A DNA stretch of 64,000 nt, taken from assembly GCA_023953905.1 (NCBI GenBank), contig JAMLJA010000007.1:161379-225378 (forward strand), given 5' to 3'. The stretch's first letter is position 1; the number at the start of each line of letters is the position of its first letter. Positions 35,244-43,512 of the stretch are shown here, piece by piece. This stretch comes from Rhizobiaceae bacterium. Lineage in GTDB: Bacteria; Pseudomonadota; Alphaproteobacteria; Rhizobiales; Rhizobiaceae. Under the pieces are notes generated by a model. That model did not search any database, was not told the origin of the DNA, and saw nothing but the letters and a program-made list of their open reading frames with translations. A program made the position numbers and the translations under genes.

Positions 35244-36155
35244 GTGAATCAGCAGAACCCGTCAATCCTGAGGTCGACCAAAGCTTCCCGGCATGGCCCA
35301 GCCCAGCCCGGCCCGGCTCATCCGCAGCGGTTGGAAAGCCGCGCAGGTGCGCTCAAGGTCGCAGAGATCGTTCTCGAGCCTGGCCTGAGCCTGTGCGATG
35401 CGATCGCGCGTCCGCTCGCCAGCCTTGGGATCAGGAGCGCGGGCGTGGTGCTTTCGGGCGTGACGCTGGGGCCGATGCAGTTCGTGATGCCGTCTCATTC
35501 GCAGACGCCCGATCACGTCGCCTATTACAGCGAGACCTATCGCCCACAGGGTGAGGTCACGCTCGATCTTGCCACCGCGACATTCGGCTTTCGCGACGGT
35601 GCGCCCTTCATGCACTGCCATGCGCTATGGCGGGATTCAGAGGGCCGTCAATGCGGCGGTCATATTCTGCCGCTCGATAGTTCGATCGCGCGGCGTTCCA
35701 CCGTTCTGGTATTTGGCACGCCCGACGCCGACATGCTGTCACGGGCCGACGCGGAGACCAACTTCACGCTGTTTGGCCCAGAGCCGGCGGACGGTGGCGG
35801 CAGCGGCGGGCTGATCGTGGCGCGTATTCGTCCTGACGAAGATCTCGTGACCGGCATCGAGGCAATCTGCGCGCGTCACGGCGTAACGCACGCCACGATA
35901 CGAAGCGGCGTAGGCAGCATCGTCGGCGCCCTATTCGAGGACGGCACGGTCGTCAGCGAGATTCCGACCGAACTCGTGGTCGTCGACGGCCGCGTTTCGC
36001 CGGACGAGAGGGGACAGCCGCGCTGCGATCTCGAGATCGCCTTGATCGACGCGGCGGGCAACATCCATCGCGGCAAACCGGTGCGCGGACAAAATCCGGT
36101 TCTGATCTGCTGCGAATTGTTTATCGACACCGAAAGCCCGGCCGCGGTCTCGTAG
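35244..36155 (+). CDS. Tandem PPC (DUF296) domain protein of unknown function
   Basis: 303 residues from GTG 35244, one base after the IclR stop and behind the GAGGAGGGC site, so the two are probably co-translated. Two copies of the plant-and-prokaryote-conserved fold can be seen: about 35-165 (LEPGLSLCDAIARPLASLGIRSAGVVLSGVTLG, then the metal-site-like FMHCHALWRDSEGRQCGGH) and about 180-300 (VARIRPDEDLVTGIEAICARHGVTHATIRSGVGSIVGALFEDG). Single PPC proteins in bacteria are small trimers of unknown role. A fused pair next to a molybdoenzyme suggests a metal or ligand-binding accessory protein or a hydrolase-like enzyme, but neither is shown. An N-terminal A/G/P-rich stretch of 35 residues looks disordered. 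Confidence 0.8.
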   Translation: MNQQNPSILRSTKASRHGPAQPGPAHPQRLESRAGALKVAEIVLEPGLSLCDAIARPLASLGIRSAGVVLSGVTLGPMQFVMPSHSQTPDHVAYYSETYRPQGEVTLDLATATFGFRDGAPFMHCHALWRDSEGRQCGGHILPLDSSIARRSTVLVFGTPDADMLSRADAETNFTLFGPEPADGGGSGGLIVARIRPDEDLVTGIEAICARHGVTHATIRSGVGSIVGALFEDGTVVSEIPTELVVVDGRVSPDERGQPRCDLEIALIDAAGNIHRGKPVRGQNPVLICCELFIDTESPAAVS

Positions 36156-36181
36156 CCAAGCTCTCAGGTCTGGAGATCATC

Positions 36182-38470
36182 GTGAACCGTTTCACCGCAT
36201 CGCATTGGGGTGTCTACGAAGTTGATACGGATACCGTGGGCACTCCCAAGATCAAGCCGCTTGACGGCGACACCGACCCCTCCCCGATCGGGCTTTTCCA
36301 GCTCGACGAACAGGTGATGCGATCCCGCATCCGCCAGCCCAGCGTGCGCAGGAGCTGGCTGGAGGGCGGGCCGGGCAGCGCGCCACATCTGCGGGGGAAC
36401 GAGCCCTTCGTGGAAGTCTCATGGGATCAGGCGCTCGATCTGGTCGCGGCGGAAGTGCGGCGGGTGAGCTCACAGCACGGCAACGCGTCAATCTTCGGCG
36501 GTTCATATGGCTGGGCGAGTGCGGGCCGTTTTCACCATGCCCAAAGCCAGGTGCATCGCTTTCTCAACATGGCGGGCGGTTACGTTCGGCACACCGAGTC
36601 CTACAGTCTCGGCGCAGCGCATGTCGTGATGCCGCATATCGTTGATGGCATGCACAGCCTCATCAGCTACCACACGTCCTGGGATGTGATGGCGAAACAC
36701 ACTGGCCTGTTCGTCGGTTTCGGTGGCGTGCCGCTCAAGAATGCCCAGATCTCGCCAGGTGGTTCCGGGCGACATCGCGTGCGTGACGGCCTTCATGCCA
36801 TGGGAGCGTCCGGCGTGCGCTTCATCAATATCGGACCGGTTCGGGACAATCTGGATACCGGTGCGGATGTGGAATGGATTCAGATCCGCCCCAACACGGA
36901 TACCGCGCTGATGCTCGGGCTGGCCTGGCAGCTTCGCGCCGAAGGGCTCCATGACACGGCGTTCCTTGATCGCTATTGCGTCGGATACGACCGCTTCGAG
37001 CGCTATCTGACCGGCGAAACGGATGGCTGTCCAAAAACGCCGGAATGGGCCGAGGCAATCACCGGCGTGCCCGCCCAACGCATCGTGACCTTGGCGCGCG
37101 ACATGGCTGCCGCCCGCACCATGTTGAACATAGCCTGGTCGTTGCAACGCGCCCATCATGGCGAGCAACCGTTCTGGATGCTCGTCACGCTTGCCGCCAT
37201 GCTTGGCCAGATCGGGCTTCCCGGTGGCGGCTTCGGCGCGGGTTATGGACCGTCCAACACGATGGGAACCCGCAACCGCCGCCTGTCGGGTCCGTCGCTC
37301 TCGCAGGGGCAGAATGCGGTTTCCGACTATATTCCGGTGGCCCGGATCGCCGACATGCTGCTCAATCCCGGCGAAACCTTCACCCACGACGGCAAGACGC
37401 TCACCTATCCCGATATCCGGCTCGTCTATTGGGCAGGCGGCAATCCGTATCACCATCATCAGGACCTGAACCGCCTGATCAAGGCATGGCAGAAGCCGGA
37501 GACGATCGTCGTCCACGAGCAGTTCTGGACCGCGACCGCCAAGCGCGCCGACATCGTTCTTCCGGCAACCACGAGCATGGAACGCAATGATATCGGCTAT
37601 GCCACCCAGGAGGGTCTGTTCGTGGCGATGCGCAAGATCGTCGAGCCTTTCGCGCAATCGCGTGACGACTTCGCCATCTTTTCGGACATCGCGGAGCGCC
37701 TGGGTTTTGGCGACCAGTTTCACGAAGGGCGGGACGAAGCCGCATGGCTGAAGCATCTCTATGCGCAATGCCGCGAGAAATGGTCCGGACAGGGAGTGGA
37801 CCTGCCGGAATTCGACTCCTTCTGGGAACAGGGCATTGTCGATCTGTCGGCAGAAGAGGGCAGCATCATCATGCTGGAGGGCTTCAGGCAGGATCCCGAG
37901 GCGCACCCGGTACGCACGCCCTCTGGCAAGCTTGAGATATTCTCGGAGACGATTGAATCCTTCGCCCTGCCGGATTTCACGCCGCATCCCGTGTGGCGTG
38001 AGCCCGTCGAATGGCTCGGCGCGACCGACACTGTCGGCTTTCCCCTCCATCTTCTGACGGATCAGCCAGGCCGCAAGCTGCACAGCCAGCTCGATTGCAG
38101 TCCGCACAGTGCAGCAGGCAAGGTCGGCGGACGCGAACCCATTTATATTAATCCGGCGGACGCTGGCGCGCGCGGCATTTCCTCCGGCGACATTGTCGAG
38201 GTGTTCAACACGCGAGGCCGCTGTCTGGCGGGCGCAATCGTCACCGAGGATATTATGCCCGGTGTTGTGCGGATCGCGACCGGGGCCTGGTTCGATCCCG
38301 ACCCGGACACGAGGGTCGACAAGCACGGCAATCCGAATGTGCTGACCCTCGATATCGGCGCTTCGTCGCTCTCGCAGGGCTGCGCCGCACAGACCTGCCT
38401 CGTTGAGGTCGGGCCGCCGCTGCGCAACCCGCCCCCCGTCACGGCTTTCGACCCGCCGCCATTTGCCTGA
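36182..38470 (+). CDS. BisC/TorA-type molybdopterin-dependent oxidoreductase
   Basis: 762 residues, starting with GTG behind GGAG. It belongs to the DMSO-reductase family branch whose molybdenum ligand is a serine: the FGGSYGWASAGRFHHAQSQVHRF segment (residues about 105-127) matches biotin-sulfoxide and TMAO reductases. Other blocks are RPNTDTALMLGLAWQL, the cofactor-binding LPGGGFGAGYGPSNTMG and a C-terminal molydopterin-binding GDIVEVFNTRGRC domain. There is no N-terminal Fe-S cysteine motif and no Tat signal, so it is a single-subunit cytoplasmic enzyme as in BisC. Probable reaction: reduction of an S- or N-oxide, or the reverse. It is the third gene of the IclR arm. Confidence 0.9.
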   Translation: MNRFTASHWGVYEVDTDTVGTPKIKPLDGDTDPSPIGLFQLDEQVMRSRIRQPSVRRSWLEGGPGSAPHLRGNEPFVEVSWDQALDLVAAEVRRVSSQHGNASIFGGSYGWASAGRFHHAQSQVHRFLNMAGGYVRHTESYSLGAAHVVMPHIVDGMHSLISYHTSWDVMAKHTGLFVGFGGVPLKNAQISPGGSGRHRVRDGLHAMGASGVRFINIGPVRDNLDTGADVEWIQIRPNTDTALMLGLAWQLRAEGLHDTAFLDRYCVGYDRFERYLTGETDGCPKTPEWAEAITGVPAQRIVTLARDMAAARTMLNIAWSLQRAHHGEQPFWMLVTLAAMLGQIGLPGGGFGAGYGPSNTMGTRNRRLSGPSLSQGQNAVSDYIPVARIADMLLNPGETFTHDGKTLTYPDIRLVYWAGGNPYHHHQDLNRLIKAWQKPETIVVHEQFWTATAKRADIVLPATTSMERNDIGYATQEGLFVAMRKIVEPFAQSRDDFAIFSDIAERLGFGDQFHEGRDEAAWLKHLYAQCREKWSGQGVDLPEFDSFWEQGIVDLSAEEGSIIMLEGFRQDPEAHPVRTPSGKLEIFSETIESFALPDFTPHPVWREPVEWLGATDTVGFPLHLLTDQPGRKLHSQLDCSPHSAAGKVGGREPIYINPADAGARGISSGDIVEVFNTRGRCLAGAIVTEDIMPGVVRIATGAWFDPDPDTRVDKHGNPNVLTLDIGASSLSQGCAAQTCLVEVGPPLRNPPPVTAFDPPPFA

Positions 38471-38527
38471 ATGCGTCTGCCTGGGGAGACAGGCCGGGCC
38501 CGCCTCCCCCATTCATAAAGTCAGACT

Positions 38528-39766
38528 TCAGAAGGTCAGGGCTCGGTCGCCCTGATCGTCCTTGATGCGTGTGGGCAGACCGATGCGGTTCAGGACGCCC
38601 AGGAAAAGGCTGGGCGGCAGGTCCTCGATATTGGCCATCTTCTTGACGTCCCACTCGCCGGTGGCGATCAGCATCGCCGCGGCGACGGCCGGAACGCCGG
38701 CCGTGTAGGAGATGCCCTGCGAGCCCACTTCCTCGTAGGCTTGCCTGTGGTCTGCGACGTTGTAGATGAAGACCTCGCGCTCCTTGCCGTCCTTGACGCC
38801 CTTGACGACGTCGCCGATGCAGGTCTTGCCGGTATAGTCGGGCGCGAGCGAGCCGGGATCGGGCAGCACGGCCTTCACCACCTTCAGCGGCACCACTTCC
38901 AGCCCCTCGGCCGTCTTCACCGGCTTCTCGGAAAGAAGGCCGAGATTCTTCAGCACCGTGAAGACGTTGATGTAGTGGTCGCCGAACCCCATCCAGAAGC
39001 GCACGGTCGGCACCTTCAGGATCTGCGACAGCGAATGCACCTCGTCATGGCCGGTCATGTAGGCCTTCTGCCTGCCGACGACGGGCAGGTCCCATTCCTT
39101 GCCGACCTCGAACATCGTGTTCGACACCCATTTGCCGTCCTGCCACGACCAGACCTGGCCGGTGAACTCGCGGAAATTGATCTCGGGATCGAAATTGGTC
39201 GAGAACCAGCGGCCGTGGCTGCCGGCGTTGATGTCGATGATGTCGATGGAATCGATCCGGTCGAAATAGTCGTCGTAGGCCAGCTTGGCATAGGCGTTGA
39301 CCACGCCGGGGTCGAAGCCCGCGCCGAGGATGGCGGTCACGCCTGCCTTCTCGACCTCCTCGCGCCGCTTCCACTCGTAATTGGCGTACCACGGCGGCGT
39401 CTCGCAGACCTTCGCCGGGTCTTCGTGGATCGCGGTGTCGATATAGGCCGCGCCCGTCTCGATGCAGGCCGACAGCACCGACATGTTGAGAAAGGCCGAG
39501 CCGACATTGATGACGATCCCGGCGCCGGTCTTTTCGATCAGCGCCTTCGTCGCGTCCACATCCATGGCATCGAGCGCATGGGCCTCCAACCTGCCGTCCG
39601 TCTTCAGCGCGCCCTTCTCGCGCACGGAGGCGATGATGGCCTCGCACTTCGCAATCGTGCGCGAAGCGATATGGATGTCGCCCAGCACGTCGTTGTTCTG
39701 TGCGCATTTGTGCGCGACGACTTGCGCCACGCCGCCGGCGCCGATGATGAGGATGGTCTTTTTCAT
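38528..39766 (-). CDS. Carboxynorspermidine synthase/saccharopine dehydrogenase-like protein
   Basis: 412 residues from ATG 39766 (the frame runs on 62 codons upstream in antisense-like Arg-rich sequence, which is excluded). The Rossmann loop is IIGAGGVAQVVAHKCA at the N-terminus, followed by VINVGSAFLNMSVLSACIETGAAYIDTAIHEDP, GAGFDPGVVNAYA and HGRWFSTNFDPEINFREF, the pattern of the bacterial Lys1-like carboxynorspermidine dehydrogenases. These condense aspartate-semialdehyde with a diamine (putrescine or diaminopropane) using NADPH to give carboxy(nor)spermidine. The decarboxylase gene that should complete the pathway lies just upstream but is frameshifted. This gene is intact. Confidence 0.9.
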   Translation of the reverse strand: MKKTILIIGAGGVAQVVAHKCAQNNDVLGDIHIASRTIAKCEAIIASVREKGALKTDGRLEAHALDAMDVDATKALIEKTGAGIVINVGSAFLNMSVLSACIETGAAYIDTAIHEDPAKVCETPPWYANYEWKRREEVEKAGVTAILGAGFDPGVVNAYAKLAYDDYFDRIDSIDIIDINAGSHGRWFSTNFDPEINFREFTGQVWSWQDGKWVSNTMFEVGKEWDLPVVGRQKAYMTGHDEVHSLSQILKVPTVRFWMGFGDHYINVFTVLKNLGLLSEKPVKTAEGLEVVPLKVVKAVLPDPGSLAPDYTGKTCIGDVVKGVKDGKEREVFIYNVADHRQAYEEVGSQGISYTAGVPAVAAAMLIATGEWDVKKMANIEDLPPSLFLGVLNRIGLPTRIKDDQGDRALTF

Positions 39767-39812
39767 GTCGGCACGGAGCCTCCTTTCAGTTTCGGGGGTT
39801 GCGTGCGAAGCC

Positions 39813-40927
39813 TCACGAAAGGCTCGCCTCGAAGTCCGCATAGGTGAATTCGCGGACCGTCCTGACCGAGCCGTCCGGCTCGCGGATCGCGATCGACGGC
39901 ATCCGGACGCCGTTGAACCAGTTCTTCTTGACCATGGTGTAGCCGGCCGCATCCTCGATCGAGACGCGGTCGCCGGGTTTGAGCGCGTCCGGGAAGCGGA
40001 AGGTGCCGAACACGTCGCCCGCGAGGCACGACTTGCCGCAGACCATGATCTCGTGCTCGCCCGCGTTCGGCTCGACCTTGGCGCTCTCGCGGTAGATCAG
40101 GAGGTCGAGCATGTGCGCCTCGATCGAGGAGTCGACGATGGCGAGGTGCTTGCCGTTGAAGAGCGTGTCGAGCACCGTCACCTCCAGCGTCGTGCTCCTG
40201 GTGATCGCCGCCTCGCCCGGCTCCAGATAGACCTGCACCCCGAACCGGTCCGAGAACCGCTTCAGTCGGTCGCAGAAGGCGTCGAGCGGGTAGTCCTCGC
40301 CGGTGAAGTGGATGCCGCCGCCGAGGCTGATCCAGTCGACCTCGGACAGGAGCGGGCCGAACCTCTCCTCGATCTGACGTCGAGCATGCGCGAGAACAGC
40401 TCGAAATCGTCGTTCTCGCAATTGTTGTGGATCATGAAGCCGCTGATGCGATCGAGCACCGGCTCGACGCGCGCGGCATTCCATTCGCCCAACCGGCTGA
40501 ACGGCCGCGCCGGGTCGGCGAGGTCGAACGAGGAGGACGAGATGCCGGGATTGAGCCTGATCCCGCGCGCGATCCCCTCGGCCCGGTCGGCAAAGCGCTC
40601 GAGCTGACCGACGGTGTTGAAGATGATCTTGTCGGCATGCGAGACCGCCTCGTCGATTTCGTGGTCGGCCCAGGCGACGCTATAGGCATGGGTTTCACCG
40701 CCAAAACGCTGGCGGCCAAGCCGAACCTCATTCAGCGACGACGATGTCGTGCCGTCCATATGCTCGCGCATAAGATCGAAGACCGACCATGTGGCGAAGC
40801 ATTTGAGTGCCAGAAGGGCCTTGGCTCCCGAGCGCTCGCGCACGATATCGATCTTGCGCATGTTGTCGAGGAGCTTGCTCCTGTCGATCAGATAGTAGGG
40901 AGTGCGGGGCTCTGAAGTGGCGGACAT
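39813..40927 (-). pseudogene. nspC: Carboxynorspermidine decarboxylase, frameshifted
   Basis: Two adjacent frames together cover a complete alanine-racemase-fold decarboxylase. The first (40927 to about 40379) starts MSATSEPRTPYYLIDRSKL and holds the PLP lysine in LLALKCFATW. The second (about 40376 to 39813) holds SEVDWISLGGGIHFTGEDYPLD, YLEPGEAAI, the active-site Cys-containing MVCGKSCLAGDVFG, and the NWFNGVRMPSIAIR end. They join at FSRMLD in the first frame and QIEERFG in the second, at 40377-40378, so one base is missing (or two are extra). Restored, the protein is 371 residues, the normal length. The cause may be a true mutation or a sequencing error. Decarboxylation of carboxyspermidine to spermidine would be lost if the mutation is real. 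Confidence 0.88.
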
Positions 40928-40962
40928 GGGTGAACCATTTGGCTGATGACCGGGTAGGAGAG

Positions 40963-41008
40963 ACCGGTGGGTGGAAAAATCCGAGGATAGCCACCGGGGA
41001 CCGGTGGC
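40963..41008 (-). promoter_or_regulatory. Competing hairpins before nspC (attenuator-like)
   Basis: On the minus strand, element A (CCACCGG, 41007-41001) pairs with element B (CCGGTGG, 40997-40991); with flanking G and C the stem is 8 bp around TCC. Element B can instead pair with element C (CCACCGG, 40970-40964) in a 7-bp stem with a 20-base loop. The two stems exclude each other and lie just upstream of the nspC start at 40927. The arrangement resembles attenuation or start-site masking; the functional claim is inference. Confidence 0.5.
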
Positions 41009-41036
41009 GCTGGGCCTGCTGCAAGAAATGCTGAAA

Positions 41037-41059
41037 AGCCGTCCGAAAGCGGGACGGCT
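41037..41059 (-). terminator. Intrinsic terminator between 71-codon ORF and nspC
   Basis: On the minus strand AGCCGTCC (41059-41052), a 7-base loop, GGACGGCT (41044-41037), then TTTT. It begins 7 bases beyond the stop of the upstream small ORF and lies about 110 bases before nspC, so it could stop most transcripts before nspC. Confidence 0.65.
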
Positions 41060-41065
41060 GGCCGC

Positions 41066-41281
41066 CTATGTCGAACCGATCAGCGCTTTGGCGCTGTTCC
41101 CTCGAAGACGGATTGGAGCCGATCCATGCGCGATCACGACAGGCAAAACGGGCCGACGCCCCGATAGAACGGTGGCAGTCGATGATGGCCGCGCTGGCCG
41201 AAACATCACGATATCTTCCGTTTGGGTAGTGGCCAGTTCAACGGAGGCCATCCCAAATTGGAAGAGGGCGTCGTCACTCAT
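41066..41281 (-). CDS. Small ORF upstream of the polyamine genes, function unknown
   Basis: A 71-codon ORF. ATG 41281 has a very good ribosome-binding site (GGGGAGG, 6 bases upstream), which supports translation more strongly than for most genes around it. The product begins MSDDALFQFGMASVELATTQTED and ends with a proline- and arginine-rich basic part. It has no signal peptide, transmembrane segment or family I recognise. A terminator hairpin follows at once, then two exclusive hairpins, then nspC. It may be a leader peptide sensing polyamines or an unrelated small protein. A longer frame from 41314 uses an ATG without a ribosome-binding site. Confidence 0.6.
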   Translation of the reverse strand: MSDDALFQFGMASVELATTQTEDIVMFRPARPSSTATVLSGRRPVLPVVIAHGSAPIRLRGNSAKALIGST

Positions 41282-41369
41282 GGCGTCCTCCCCAACCAGC
41301 AGATGAATCTGCATCGGCAGTGCGGGCCTTATAGCACTCCAGGCGTGGCGATCAACTCATCAGGCTGCG

Positions 41370-43223
41370 TCAAACCGAGCGCAGTGCCCGCAGCGCATTG
41401 AGGATGACAGCAACGTCGATGACTTCCTGAAGCAGCGCGCCTTCCACCGGCTCAAGATAGCCGAAGGCGGCAAAGCCCATGGCGGCGACAGAAAGGCCGA
41501 TGCCGGCCACCACGCTTTGAGTGGCGATCCTGCGGCTGCGATGGGCCACGCCGATAGCGGTTGCAAGCCGGTCAAGCCGGTCGACGAGAACCACGACATC
41601 AGCCGTCTCGGACGATGCCGCCGAACCGCGCGCTCCCATCGCAACGCCCACATCGGCGGCGGCGAGCGCGGGCGCGTCATTGACGCCGTCGCCCACCATC
41701 ATCACCGGTGAGTCGGCCCGTTCGCGGCTGACGATCTCCACCTTGTCGGACGGGTCCAGATCTCCATGCGCGCCGTCAAGTTCGAGCTGGCGTCCCACTT
41801 CGGCAACCACATCGGAGCGGTCGCCGGAAGCCAGCACGAGCCGGTTGATCCCGGCATGTCGGAAAGCCGTAATCACGCCGGACGCATCGGGACGAACCGG
41901 GTCGGACAGAATGATCAACCCGGCAAGGACGCCATCGACCGCCACCGCGACGACAACCGTGCCCGCAGGCACGTCCTGCCGCAGATCGCTCGGGTCGCCT
42001 TGCGTGCAGCGTTCGCGGACGAAGCCGCTGCCGCCCACAACCACATTGCGACCCTCGACGGTGCCGACGATCCCGCTGCCTGCCGTTTCCTGAACGCCGG
42101 CGGGAGTGGAAAGCGTGAGCCCCCGCTCCTCGGCCACATCGATCAGCGCCTTGGCGGTGATATGAGCCGACGCCTGATCCAGCGAGGCCGCCAGTCGCAA
42201 CACCTCGTCGGGCTGCCATGAACTGGCGACGCGTATGTCGGTGACGGAGGCGCGGCCGAAGGTCAGCGTGCCGGTCTTGTCGAGAATTGCCGTTTTCACC
42301 AGTGCCAGAGCTTCGAGGGCGCCGCCATTCTTGACCAGAACACCAAGGGCTGCGGTGCGCGACATGCCCGAAATGATGGCCACAGGAACGGCGAGGATCA
42401 GGGGGCACGGCGTGGCCACGACCAGCACAGCAAGCGCGCGCAGCCGATCGCCGCTCAGCCCCCACGCCGCACCGGCGATCGCGAGCGTCAAGAACAGGAA
42501 CCAGATCGCATAGCGATCCGCCAGCCGCACCATCGGCGCCTTGCTCTTCTGGGCGCCTTCGACCAGCCGCACGATAGCGGCATAGGTGCTTTCGGCGGCC
42601 CTTCGCTCGACGACGAGATCGAAGGCGTCGCCCATGCAGGTCGACCCGCTGCGAACGCTTTCGCCCGATGCATGCCGCACCGGCAGCGCCTCGCCCGTCA
42701 ACGCCGCTTCGTCGATGAGCGCCGAGGCCGCCGCCACGGTGCCGTCCACCGGGATCACCTCGCCGTGCCGGATGAGGATGCGGTCAGCAGGCATGAGATC
42801 CTCGATCGAGACTTCGTCAAGCCGTTCGCCGCGATAGCGCATGGCCGTTCTCGATACGCGTCCGAGAAGGCTTGTCATCTCGCGGCGTGCCCTGCCCTCC
42901 GCGAAGCTCTCGAGAAGCTGGCCGCCCGCATACATGAGCGCCACGACATTGCCCGCGAGGGGTTCGCCGAATGCCAATGCCGCCGTCATGGAGAGCCCCG
43001 CCACGATGTCGAGCCCGACCTTGCCTTCACGAAGCGAAACCACGATCTGGACCAGAAGGGCGAGAAGAACGGGCAAGGTTCCGGCAAACCAGAGCCGCTC
43101 ATCCCAGGGCTGATAGCCATAAACGGCGGCAAAGCTGCCGCTGCCGAGCCCCGCAAGCGCGATCAGCACGAGAAGCAGGTTGCTGCCTGCCGTCTCGGCC
43201 CATGATGGTGTCGTCGCGTTCAA
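41370..43223 (-). CDS. Heavy-metal P1B-type ATPase
   Basis: 617 residues with all P-type blocks: TGE actuator loop (DEAALTGEALP), membrane metal-site motif TPCPLILA, phosphorylated aspartate D315 in DKTGTLT, a nucleotide-domain HP-like segment (ASAHITAKAL, with His-Ile in place of the usual His-Pro) and GDGVNDAPAL. A helix pair, the actuator, further helices and an ATP domain can be followed in order. No N-terminal metal-binding domain (HMA, CxxC) or His-rich tail is present, which makes it one of the shortest forms. CPL as opposed to CPC suggests Cd/Zn/Co-type or a divergent specificity. No MerR-type regulator is adjacent. Confidence 0.9.
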   Translation of the reverse strand: MNATTPSWAETAGSNLLLVLIALAGLGSGSFAAVYGYQPWDERLWFAGTLPVLLALLVQIVVSLREGKVGLDIVAGLSMTAALAFGEPLAGNVVALMYAGGQLLESFAEGRARREMTSLLGRVSRTAMRYRGERLDEVSIEDLMPADRILIRHGEVIPVDGTVAAASALIDEAALTGEALPVRHASGESVRSGSTCMGDAFDLVVERRAAESTYAAIVRLVEGAQKSKAPMVRLADRYAIWFLFLTLAIAGAAWGLSGDRLRALAVLVVATPCPLILAVPVAIISGMSRTAALGVLVKNGGALEALALVKTAILDKTGTLTFGRASVTDIRVASSWQPDEVLRLAASLDQASAHITAKALIDVAEERGLTLSTPAGVQETAGSGIVGTVEGRNVVVGGSGFVRERCTQGDPSDLRQDVPAGTVVVAVAVDGVLAGLIILSDPVRPDASGVITAFRHAGINRLVLASGDRSDVVAEVGRQLELDGAHGDLDPSDKVEIVSRERADSPVMMVGDGVNDAPALAAADVGVAMGARGSAASSETADVVVLVDRLDRLATAIGVAHRSRRIATQSVVAGIGLSVAAMGFAAFGYLEPVEGALLQEVIDVAVILNALRALRSV

Positions 43224-43327
43224 GCCTGCACCGTTCCCTCAAACTGTTGCGCCCACACCCTTAACCTCTGTTGAGCCTTTCGGCATCACCACGGGGGTGA
43301 GTCACATATGAATTTTATGCTATGGGC

Positions 43328-43351
43328 CAGACAAACGTATTTTTGTGTCTG
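43328..43351. promoter_or_regulatory. Inverted repeat upstream of the KGSADH gene
   Basis: In the 290-base gap between the P-type ATPase (ends 43223) and the dehydrogenase (starts 43513), CAGACA (43328-43333) and TGTCTG (43346-43351) flank an AT-rich centre containing AAACGTATTTTT. The stretch 43300-43385 is clearly AT-rich compared with its surroundings. It is a candidate operator or promoter for one of the divergent genes. The rest of the gap shows no gene. Confidence 0.35.
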
Positions 43352-43512
43352 CCTTGTTCGCCTCGACAGGTATATGAAATTTTCGAACTGGATTTGGCGG
43401 TCTTGAACAGGGGCTGGTTGGCAACGCTTTGTCGCAGCGCAGCTGGAGTTGAGGGGAGGACAGGCCGCATTGGCATCGTCCTCAGAGATTTGAGATTAAG
43501 GAGCATCTGGTC

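Noticed and set aside
38475..38510. Terminator between the BisC-type and dehydrogenase genes
   Set aside because: GGGGAG/CTCCCC gives only a 6-bp stem with a 15-base loop and no T-run; too weak to list as a feature.
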